Positions 1 through 5,850 of a DNA stretch of 13,596 nucleotides are shown in pieces; position 1 is the first letter of the stretch; each line of letters opens with the position of its first letter. The notes under the pieces were generated by a model. That model saw only the letters and a program-made list of their open reading frames with translations. It had not been told where the DNA came from and did not search any database. The stretch spans positions 1-13,596 of the forward strand of contig JAUNIK010000029.1 in the NCBI GenBank assembly GCA_030523505.1, in the 5' to 3' direction. Both the position numbers and the translations under genes were made by a program. This DNA is from Prevotellaceae bacterium. GTDB taxonomy: Bacteria > Bacteroidota > Bacteroidia > Bacteroidales > Bacteroidaceae.

Positions 1-47
1 GCTCAAAGCCAGATTATTTTGATTTCCTTTTATATAGTTGTGCCTAA
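1..47. repeat. Left copy of a 47-bp inverted repeat (probable mobile-element end)
   Basis: These bases are the exact reverse complement of 13465-13511, with no mismatch over 47 bp. Identity stops at base 48, three bases before the stop codon of the DUF3737 gene. The right copy continues outward into a GAGCC/GGCTC hairpin, and this copy begins in the middle of that hairpin, so the repeat very likely continues to the left of the window. Two perfect copies in opposite orientation, each placed just beyond a gene end, fit the termini of two copies of an insertion sequence. The element type cannot be named from this piece. Confidence 0.75.
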
Positions 48-50
48 TTG

Positions 51-899
51 CTATCCTCTTGTTTCGATGACGCAATCCTCGCCTCCTTTGTTGAAGTCAT
101 CGCGGGTGATGCTTCCGATGGAATCAGCCACGATGCGACCAGAGATAGGATTCTTGATGTTCTCGATATGACCGATAATCTGTGCATCGATATCGGTGGA
201 ATCCTCGAAGGCACGGTCGCAGGCTGCATTGAAGGTGCAATCCTCGAGGGTGATGCCATCGAGATAGCAGAGTGGTTGCTCGCCAGCAATATGGCAGTGC
301 ACCAGGCGCACATTCTTCGAATGCCAAGCGAGGTATTCGCCATCGAGGACAGAGTCATAGACGGTGACATTCTCACACTCCCAGAACGAGTCCTTAGTGG
401 TGATTTTCGCGTTGTGAACCTCTACGTTCTTGCAATACTGGAACACATATTTCGAGTCGCTTTCCAAACCATCGACATAGATATTCTGGCAGAACATAAA
501 CGGATATGTACCCTCGTGGAGTTTCACGTTCTTGATGCGGATGCCGTCAACCTTCCAGAATGTCTCGTCGGCATCGTTGATTTGCACATTCTCGAGGGTG
601 AGGTTCTTCATCTCGCGGAACAGTTTCGGTGCGTCGATGATGGTATCGCGTATTGTCATATCGTTGGAATACCATATTGCCGAGCGTGAGCCCACCTCGA
701 AATAGCAGTTGGTGAGGAGTGAACCGTCAACATGCCACCAAGGGTATTTCCCTATGAAACGGCAGTTGTCGGCTTCGATATTCTTACAGCAGTTGATGCC
801 TGATTCTCCTTCTGTGATTGTTACATTTTCAAGGCGAAGGTCCTTCTCTCCGAACAGTGGGCGCTCGCCTCCGAACGATTTATCTTTTATTGTATTCAT
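51..899 (-). CDS. DUF3737 family protein, right-handed beta-helix
   Basis: Predicted cytoplasmic protein of 282 residues with no signal peptide or membrane segment. I recognise it as DUF3737 from its N-terminal GGERPLFGEKDLRLENVTI block, the KYPWWH and SAIWYSND motifs, PKLFREMKNLTLENV, and the repeated pattern of about 20 residues in which Asn/Cys/Val-rich strands alternate with short turns (for example KNVEVHNAKI, ENVTVYDSVL, KNVRLVHCHI). That periodicity is typical of a parallel beta-helix. The biochemical function of the family is unknown. I chose the ATG at 899 over an upstream ATG at 935 or GTG at 947 because a good -7 promoter element (923-930) lies between them and would put the transcript start downstream of the longer starts. 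The stop lies three bases from the 47-bp inverted repeat. The gene follows nagA on the same strand but 317 bases away, so it is probably a separate transcript. Confidence 0.85.
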   Translation of the reverse strand: MNTIKDKSFGGERPLFGEKDLRLENVTITEGESGINCCKNIEADNCRFIGKYPWWHVDGSLLTNCYFEVGSRSAIWYSNDMTIRDTIIDAPKLFREMKNLTLENVQINDADETFWKVDGIRIKNVKLHEGTYPFMFCQNIYVDGLESDSKYVFQYCKNVEVHNAKITTKDSFWECENVTVYDSVLDGEYLAWHSKNVRLVHCHIAGEQPLCYLDGITLEDCTFNAACDRAFEDSTDIDAQIIGHIENIKNPISGRIVADSIGSITRDDFNKGGEDCVIETRG

Positions 900-922
900 C
901 CTGAAATATTTATTTTCTTTTG

Positions 923-930
923 CAAAATTA
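923..930 (-). promoter_or_regulatory. Bacteroidota -7 element for the DUF3737 gene
   Basis: On the minus strand this reads TAATTTTG, a full match to TAnnTTTG. It lies about 24 bases upstream of the ATG at 899, giving a short leader. No convincing -33 TTTG is visible at the usual distance, so the assignment rests on the -7 element and its position. Confidence 0.5.
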
Positions 931-951
931 CTCATAAATCCCGACACTTTA

Positions 952-972
952 CTTTTTTATTTCTTAAAAAAG
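952..972. other. A/T hairpin and the rest of the 900-1216 intergenic region
   Basis: The 317 bases between the DUF3737 start and the nagA stop hold no convincing gene. They contain the DUF3737 promoter, this perfect 7-bp C(T)6/(A)6G stem with a 7-base loop, the inverted-repeat element at 1032-1170, and a weak terminator-like stem at 1173-1198. The A/T stem lies just upstream of the DUF3737 promoter and could be a weak termination or insulation element. Its role is not established. Confidence 0.35.
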
Positions 973-1031
973 AAAAAAACAGCAAGAATAAGACAATAAG
1001 GTACAATGTTGCATCGTTTGATTTTTATTTA

Positions 1032-1170
1032 TCAAGAATTAGAGAATTAGAGAATTTACTATCTAGGATGAAGGTTTTCCATCCGGACGGTAATTCTTGA
1101 AATTCTAGAGAATTTAGAGAATTATTGATTGTATAGGAAAAATAAAATTCTCTAATTCTCTAATTCTTGA
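1032..1170. repeat. 139-bp inverted-repeat element with AATTAGAG terminal units (copy 1)
   Basis: The two ends, 1032-1057 and 1145-1170, are perfect 26-bp inverted repeats. Each arm contains two tandem copies of the 8-mer AATTAGAG (1037-1052 in the left arm) plus a partial third. More AATTCT/AGAGAATT units occur inside (about 1092-1123), together with a small GGATG/CATCC stem (1066-1084). The 26-bp arm recurs identically at 11807-11832. No ORF lies inside. It looks like a MITE-like or palindromic intergenic repeat, and could fold into a long RNA hairpin if transcribed from nagA. Confidence 0.8.
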
Positions 1171-1172
1171 CA

Positions 1173-1198
1173 GAAAAAATACCATGTGCCAAAGGTAT
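1173..1198 (-). terminator. Weak terminator-like stem downstream of nagA
   Basis: On the minus strand, 19 bases after the nagA stop, a 5-bp stem ATACC/GGTAT with a 10-base loop is followed by a run of six T. The stem is short and A/T-rich, so termination would be inefficient. The long inverted repeat immediately after it may contribute. Confidence 0.3.
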
Positions 1199-1216
1199 AT
1201 CGTTTCTTGAAAAGGC

Positions 1217-2368
1217 CTATGCGCGGTGGATTATTCCGGCTTGGATGACATATTTCAGTTGGGCAGAAGGGGAGTAGATACAGATGTCGGCGTCCTTGCC
1301 AAGGGCGATGCTACCCTTGCGGTCGTCGATATGCATTATTCGTGCAGGTGTCGAGGCAGTCATCGTGAACGCATCATCCCAACTCATGCCACATCTGTTG
1401 ATGATGGTATCAACGAGCCGGTCCATCGTGGCAATGCTACCCGCCAGTGCCGAACGGTCGGCAAGTTTCGCCACCCCGTCCTCGATGATAGTGTTCTTGT
1501 CGAATGTGGCATCCGAATCACTACCCGCAGGAGCCATCGCATCGGTGACGAGAGCGATGTTGGCAGTGCCTTTCACTTTACGCACCAGATGAAGCAGCAC
1601 CGGAGGCACATGAATGCCATCGGCAATGACCTCGACGGTGATGCCATCAGTGATGAGCACCGACTCTATTGTTCCAGCGTGTTTGAACTCGCGGATGTTG
1701 TGAACTCCCGTCATTGCGTTATAGAAATGTGTGGCGTGCGTGAAGCCCGAAGCGAAGCCGTTTGTCACAGCGTCGTAGTCGGCCTCCGTATGTCCGAGAG
1801 CCACGAGGACACCACGGCGGGCACACTCCTTTCCGAAGTCGAGAGCCCCCGGCAGTTCAGGAGCAGCATCCCATCGCCTGATGCAAGGGAATGCGTCGAG
1901 AAGAGCGATATACTCCTCGGGATCGGCCAGACGAATCATCTCCGGCCACTGACCGCCACACTTACGGATATTGAAATAAGGACCTTCGAGATGCAGTCCC
2001 GCCACAGGACTATGCTCTTCGAGCATCAGTCGGGTACAAATCTCTGCCGCCTGGCGAATCATCGTGTTCGACGAAGAGGCGAGGGTAGGGAAGAGGGTGG
2101 TAGTGCCGTGTTGCATGTGAGTGGCGATGACTGTGCGGAAAGCCTCCTCGGTACATTCCATGAAGTCGTGCCCACCACCACCGTGGATATGCATGTCTAT
2201 ACCCCCAGGACCAATGATGAGCCCTTCGGCATTGACAACCTCCCACCCATCACGATGGGAGTTGTCATTGCTGATTTCCACAATCTTTCCCTCCTCACAG
2301 AACAACGACCCGCCGTTGGTCCATCCCTGAGGAGTGAATATACTGCCGTTTATTATCTGAATCTTCAA
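1217..2368 (-). CDS. nagA: N-acetylglucosamine-6-phosphate deacetylase
   Basis: Cytoplasmic amidohydrolase that removes the acetyl group from GlcNAc-6-phosphate to give glucosamine-6-phosphate, a committed step in GlcNAc, chitin-sugar and sialic-acid catabolism. The protein is 383 residues, normal for NagA. Visible motifs: PGGIDMHIHG (His60, His62), LHLEGPYF with Glu128, LGHTEADYDA with His193, THATHFYNAM with His214, and VTDAMAPAG with Asp276. By comparison with E. coli NagA, Glu128, His193 and His214 are the metal ligands and Asp276 the catalytic acid/base. The start codon is TTG: the N-terminus MKIQIINGSIFTPQGW aligns with NagA starts, and a stop codon lies in frame four codons upstream with no ATG between. 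The gene lies 108 bases after the sialate O-acetylesterase on the same strand with no promoter element seen between, so co-transcription is likely. No nagB is in the window. Confidence 0.95.
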   Translation of the reverse strand: MKIQIINGSIFTPQGWTNGGSLFCEEGKIVEISNDNSHRDGWEVVNAEGLIIGPGGIDMHIHGGGGHDFMECTEEAFRTVIATHMQHGTTTLFPTLASSSNTMIRQAAEICTRLMLEEHSPVAGLHLEGPYFNIRKCGGQWPEMIRLADPEEYIALLDAFPCIRRWDAAPELPGALDFGKECARRGVLVALGHTEADYDAVTNGFASGFTHATHFYNAMTGVHNIREFKHAGTIESVLITDGITVEVIADGIHVPPVLLHLVRKVKGTANIALVTDAMAPAGSDSDATFDKNTIIEDGVAKLADRSALAGSIATMDRLVDTIINRCGMSWDDAFTMTASTPARIMHIDDRKGSIALGKDADICIYSPSAQLKYVIQAGIIHRA

Positions 2369-2427
2369 AACGTATGATATTTATGAGTACTTGAGAATGC
2401 TTCCTTCGCCCTCTAAAGCATTTCACT

Positions 2428-2453
2428 CCCCCTGCCCCGAACGGGGTAGGGGG
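2428..2453. repeat. GC-rich hairpin between esterase and nagA
   Basis: CCCCCTGCCCCG and CGGGGTAGGGGG form a 12-bp arm pair with one mismatch (G-U in RNA) and a two-base spacer. Further G-runs follow to about 2475. No T-run follows on either strand, so it is not a standard intrinsic terminator. In an esterase-nagA transcript it would be a stable intercistronic hairpin that could slow 3'-end decay or lower nagA expression. Confidence 0.6.
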
Positions 2454-2476
2454 AAGCGAAGCGGGGGAAAGGGGTG

Positions 2477-4501
2477 CTATCTCTTATTCCCAAACGTCAT
2501 TCCCGGCCAGTCGTCGGTGCGGAATGGCGATGCAGGCAATCCCTCCTCGTTGACGAGGTTGCATTCAGGATTATTCGACCAAGCATAGCGCACAGCCACA
2601 GGGAACTCCACCTCTGGACAAGAAACAACAATCGACTCTGTTGTCCACTGTCCACGCTGTTCCTTCACGATTTCAGCGTCAGCCCAGTGCCATTTGCGGT
2701 CGAGACCAGCAATAGCGAATCCCTTGAGTTTGCCACCATCGGAAGTCTTCATGCCCCTTGCGGTGTTACGCGCAAACTGCAGACGGATGGTGTTTCCCTC
2801 AATCTTGTAACTCTGATACATCGGTCCTTCGTACACCAGTCGCTCACCGTAGGCAGTGGCACGAGCGGCAAGAGCAAGACGACGGCCCACCTCCTGCTTG
2901 TTCTTTGGATGGATGTCGTTAGTCTCGCCGATGTCGATGATAGTAGCCATGCCCACTTTCTCGAGATGCTGGCGTGTAAGAAGCTGTGCCTCACGCAGTT
3001 CAGCCCAGTCAGACTCCACTGGTTCCTCGTTGCGCGCTGTGAAGTTTGCCAACTGCACCATATAGAATGGGAAGTCGTAGCCCCACTTGTTGCGCCAGTC
3101 CTTTATCATAAGAGGCATCAGTTCGCGATACTGATAAGCCTGTGGCGCATTCGACTCACCCTGATACCAGATAGCACCCTTGATGGCGAAAGGCACGATA
3201 GGATGAATCATTGCATTATAGAGGAATGTGTGGACGTTAGGGTTGTTGCTTGTGTTCACAGGCATAGCAGGGGTGGTGCCGATAGGAACCGATGGCTTGA
3301 AACTCCACTCGCCAGCAAGCGACATCTTCTCCTCGCTGTCCTTCACACTGATGTAAAAGTCTTTCTCCTCGCAACCGATACCCGTCAAACCGCCAGTGTC
3401 GTGAACACGGATGGCGATGGTAGCCTTGCCCGCCTTCACCATGTTGCCAGGGATGGTGTAAACTCGTGGCACCCAGCAACCTACAGTCTTGCCCACAACC
3501 TCACCGTTGAACAGTGTCACATCATTATCATCGACAGTGCCCAGGTTGAGGGTGAGATCTTTGCCGGCCCATGAAGCAGGGATGTCGATAGTGCGGCGAA
3601 GCCACCAGAAAGCATTGATAGTGCCCGGTTCGGAAGTAGTACTTGGCTCGTGCATGGTCTTCCAACCAGAAATATCAGTTGATGGAAGAGCCCATACAGG
3701 AGTGCCGTCCTTGTAGCCGACATCGTATTTCTGCAGTTCCGCATACCACTCGTCGAGCTGCTTGTAGTAGAACGCATCACGCTCCTCGGTAGTAGCAGGG
3801 AGGTTGCTCACAGTGGCAACATTTCTATCCTGATCAGGCATTGTCTTCAAGGCGTCGATGCTTATCCACGACTCGATGATGGTGCCACCCCACGAGGTGT
3901 CGATGAGTCCAACAGGCACATTCTGGTATTTGTTGATGTCACGACCGAAGAAGTATGCACAAGCAGAGAAGTCGGCGATGCTCTGCGGATTGCACACCTG
4001 CCATCCGTCGTGCTCCACTTCGAGGTTGTCAATCGGTTTGCCGCTTGTAACCCTCTTTGCCAGCAAGAATCGGATGTTTGGGTATTTAGCAGCGTCCTGC
4101 ATCTCCTGCTCGTAGTTCTTGATTCTACCCCCTTCTACAGTCATTTCCATATTCGACTGTCCCGAGCAGATCCATACCTCACCAATCATGACATTCTTGA
4201 TGACGGTCTTCTTCTTGCCGTCCGCAACGGTAATGGTGTAAGGACCACCGGCAGAAGGAGTCTTTACGGTTGTTTTCCAATGACCATTCTCGTCGGAGTT
4301 GGTCACGGTAGTCTGTCCATCCCACGAAGTGGTGACGGAGATTTTCTTTCCAGGTTTGCTTTCGCCCCAGATAGGAGCTTTGTCGGTTTTCTGTTGGAGA
4401 ACCATATTATCGGTGAACAATGCACCGAGTTTTACCTGTGCCATTGCGGCGTTGGTGCAGAATAATGCCAGAGCAAGGGCAGTTAACAGATGTTTCTTCA
4501 T
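2477..4501 (-). CDS. Secreted sialate O-acetylesterase (SGNH hydrolase family)
   Basis: Predicted to remove O-acetyl groups from sialic acid on glycans, which lets sialidases and lyases act. The protein has 674 residues. A signal peptide MKKHLLTALALALFCTNAAMAQ probably cleaves after AMA, giving a periplasmic or surface enzyme. Motifs in order: an N-terminal beta domain (about 23-105), ICSGQSNMEM with probable nucleophile Ser116, PVGLIDTSWGGTIIESW, a jelly-roll-like insert (about 280-400, with WWLRRTIDIPASW and LNLGTVDDND), GAIWYQGESNA, and IDIGETNDIHPKNKQEVGRR carrying the C-terminal Asp-x-x-His. I chose the ATG at 4501 because the longer reading from 4558 adds 19 residues before the signal peptide and overlaps the mdh terminator. 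The nagA neighbour supports amino-sugar or sialic-acid use. Activity on other acetylated sugars such as acetyl-xylan cannot be excluded. Confidence 0.9.
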   Translation of the reverse strand: MKKHLLTALALALFCTNAAMAQVKLGALFTDNMVLQQKTDKAPIWGESKPGKKISVTTSWDGQTTVTNSDENGHWKTTVKTPSAGGPYTITVADGKKKTVIKNVMIGEVWICSGQSNMEMTVEGGRIKNYEQEMQDAAKYPNIRFLLAKRVTSGKPIDNLEVEHDGWQVCNPQSIADFSACAYFFGRDINKYQNVPVGLIDTSWGGTIIESWISIDALKTMPDQDRNVATVSNLPATTEERDAFYYKQLDEWYAELQKYDVGYKDGTPVWALPSTDISGWKTMHEPSTTSEPGTINAFWWLRRTIDIPASWAGKDLTLNLGTVDDNDVTLFNGEVVGKTVGCWVPRVYTIPGNMVKAGKATIAIRVHDTGGLTGIGCEEKDFYISVKDSEEKMSLAGEWSFKPSVPIGTTPAMPVNTSNNPNVHTFLYNAMIHPIVPFAIKGAIWYQGESNAPQAYQYRELMPLMIKDWRNKWGYDFPFYMVQLANFTARNEEPVESDWAELREAQLLTRQHLEKVGMATIIDIGETNDIHPKNKQEVGRRLALAARATAYGERLVYEGPMYQSYKIEGNTIRLQFARNTARGMKTSDGGKLKGFAIAGLDRKWHWADAEIVKEQRGQWTTESIVVSCPEVEFPVAVRYAWSNNPECNLVNEEGLPASPFRTDDWPGMTFGNKR

Positions 4502-4534
4502 AATGGATGTTTGTGTCGTTTTGAGTAATAGCGT

Positions 4535-4582
4535 GAAAAAACAATAAAGGGAGCACACCTTATTATATTAAAGCATGCTCCC
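4535..4582 (-). terminator. Intrinsic terminator of mdh
   Basis: On the minus strand, 58 bases after the mdh stop, GGGAGCATGC (4573-4582) pairs with GTGTGCTCCC (4549-4558) over 10 bp in RNA with two G-U pairs. A 14-base A/T loop lies between them, and TTTATTGTTTTTTC follows. It separates mdh from the esterase gene, which starts 34 bases further on. Confidence 0.75.
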
Positions 4583-4640
4583 ATATTTCTTGTTCATCCC
4601 ACCCAGAGGCTAAGAACCACAGGGTAGGGGTGAAGGGTTA

Positions 4641-5633
4641 TTAGAGGTTAGGGTTCTCGTTTGTCCACTCCTCAACAGCAGGGATGATACCGAGACCGAT
4701 GATTTCCTCGCGCATCTTCTTCAAGTGCTCGTAAGAAGACTGGAGAGCTGCCATCTCCTCCTCTGTTCCCTCAGGAGCAGTGAAGTGAACACCAGTAGCG
4801 TCGATAGTTGTAGGCATAGCCATCATCACGTTCTTGAAACCACACTTGTCGCAGTTTACATAGCAACCAGCAGGCCAAGTGAAAGGCTCACCACCCATAG
4901 CACCCTCGATCATCTTTACAGCCTGATATGCAGGGCTCTGGAATGAAGAACGGCCACGGAGCTTGATGATGTTTGAACCACCCTGGATTGTCATGTGCTT
5001 GATTTCAGCCCAACGCTCCTCAGAAGGCATCATGTCAGCAAGAGGCTTGCCGTCGATGAGAGCCTTTGAAGCGAATACTGCCATCTGCTCACCGTGACCA
5101 CCGTATGTGTAAGCGTTAGTCACCTTGTCCTGCTGTACGCCGAACTCCTGAGCCAACTGCTGCTGGAGACGTGTAGAGTCGAGAGCTGCGAGAGATGTGA
5201 GCTGGTTTGGCTTCAAACCTGAGTGGATGAGAGCTGTAAGAGCAGTAACATCAGCTGGGTTGAAGATAACAACAACGTGCTTTACGTCTGGACAGTACTT
5301 CTTGATCTTGTCACCGAAGTCAGCAGCAATCTGGCAGTTACCCTTGAGGAGGTCCTCACGAGTCATACCCTCCTTACGAGGAGCACCACCAGAAGAGATG
5401 ATATACTTAGCACCAGTGAAAGCAACCTCAGGATCTACAGTGTAAGAGATGTTTGCACCTGGGAATGCGCAGTGACACATTTCGTCGTAAACACCATGAA
5501 CACCTGGCTCATAGATATCGTAAAGACAAATGTTTGGAGTAAGACCGAGCATGAGAACGCTCTGAACCATGTTAGAACCGATAGCACCACCAGCACCAAC
5601 GATAACGAGTTTTTCGTCTGTTAAAAATTTCAT
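4641..5633 (-). CDS. mdh: NAD-dependent malate dehydrogenase
   Basis: Interconverts malate and oxaloacetate; in anaerobic Bacteroidota it feeds the reductive branch to fumarate and succinate. The protein is 330 residues with no signal peptide. A Rossmann fold opens with VGAGGAIG (13-19), and Asp39 ends the second strand, favouring NAD over NADP. The substrate loop APRKEGMTREDLL carries Arg86 and Arg92; an Arg at the position corresponding to Gln102 of lactate dehydrogenase indicates a dicarboxylate substrate. Asn125 lies in FNPADVT, Asp152 and Arg155 in AALDSTR, and catalytic His180 in TYGGHGEQM. The protein belongs to the Bacteroidales lactate/malate-dehydrogenase-like subgroup beginning MKFLTDEKL. 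It has its own promoter, a 5'-end hairpin and a terminator, so it is probably monocistronic. Codon use is biased as in the ansB-porin-aspA genes, which suggests high expression. Confidence 0.93.
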   Translation of the reverse strand: MKFLTDEKLVIVGAGGAIGSNMVQSVLMLGLTPNICLYDIYEPGVHGVYDEMCHCAFPGANISYTVDPEVAFTGAKYIISSGGAPRKEGMTREDLLKGNCQIAADFGDKIKKYCPDVKHVVVIFNPADVTALTALIHSGLKPNQLTSLAALDSTRLQQQLAQEFGVQQDKVTNAYTYGGHGEQMAVFASKALIDGKPLADMMPSEERWAEIKHMTIQGGSNIIKLRGRSSFQSPAYQAVKMIEGAMGGEPFTWPAGCYVNCDKCGFKNVMMAMPTTIDATGVHFTAPEGTEEEMAALQSSYEHLKKMREEIIGLGIIPAVEEWTNENPNL

Positions 5634-5680
5634 AGCTGTTTATTTATTAAATTAGTTTGTAGAATTCGGATTTGAGGTGT

Positions 5681-5696
5681 GCTACATAAATGTAGC
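5681..5696 (-). promoter_or_regulatory. Perfect 16-bp palindrome at the 5' end of the mdh leader
   Basis: GCTACATAAATGTAGC has 7-bp arms around AA. Given the -7 element at 5709-5716, the transcript should begin near 5703, so this sequence starts within about ten bases of the RNA 5' end. It could be an mRNA-stabilising 5' hairpin or a repressor operator just downstream of the transcript start. Confidence 0.45.
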
Positions 5697-5708
5697 CGTC
5701 TCTGTTTG

Positions 5709-5716
5709 CAAATTTA
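5709..5716 (-). promoter_or_regulatory. -7 element of the mdh promoter
   Basis: On the minus strand this reads TAAATTTG, a full match to TAnnTTTG. A TTG at 5739-5741 lies 22 bases upstream as a candidate -33 element, slightly further than usual. The predicted leader is about 70 bases. Confidence 0.6.
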
Positions 5717-5756
5717 CTAAAAATAACTCGAAAGTCGGCAATTATTTCGGTAGAAA

Positions 5757-5788
5757 TTTGCTGTTGAACGCAAAAAAAACTATCTTTG
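5757..5788 (+). promoter_or_regulatory. Promoter of the aminopeptidase P gene (-33 and -7)
   Basis: TTTG at 5757-5760 and TATCTTTG at 5781-5788 are separated by 20 bases, a near-ideal Bacteroidota housekeeping promoter. It is divergent from, and about 40 bases away from, the mdh -7 element, so the two genes share a compact control region. The leader carries a small CACAC/GTGTG stem at 5823-5835. Confidence 0.75.
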
Positions 5789-5850
5789 CAACGCATTTGT
5801 AGCATAAAATCCAAAAAATCGTCACACTTTGTGTGTTTATTACCTGAATT

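Noticed and set aside
48..689. 213-codon plus-strand frame opposite the DUF3737 gene
   Set aside because: Its repetitive Asp/Ile/Glu-rich translation is the complement of the beta-helix repeats, not an independent protein.
1032..1170. Possible CRISPR-like array from the tandem 8-mers
   Set aside because: The repeats are only 8 bp, adjacent without spacers and in inverted orientation, and no cas gene is present.
1226..2377. 383-codon open frame on the plus strand opposite nagA
   Set aside because: It mirrors nagA codon for codon in the antisense register, has no recognisable domain, and nagA has complete catalytic motifs.
2474..3574. 366-codon plus-strand frame opposite the esterase
   Set aside because: The translation is rich in His, Ser and Val without domains, and it overlaps the conserved esterase GESNA and GETNDIH blocks. 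It is a shadow.
4641..5633. Lactate dehydrogenase as the identity of this gene
   Set aside because: Arg86 occupies the position where lactate dehydrogenases carry Gln, which indicates a dicarboxylate substrate.
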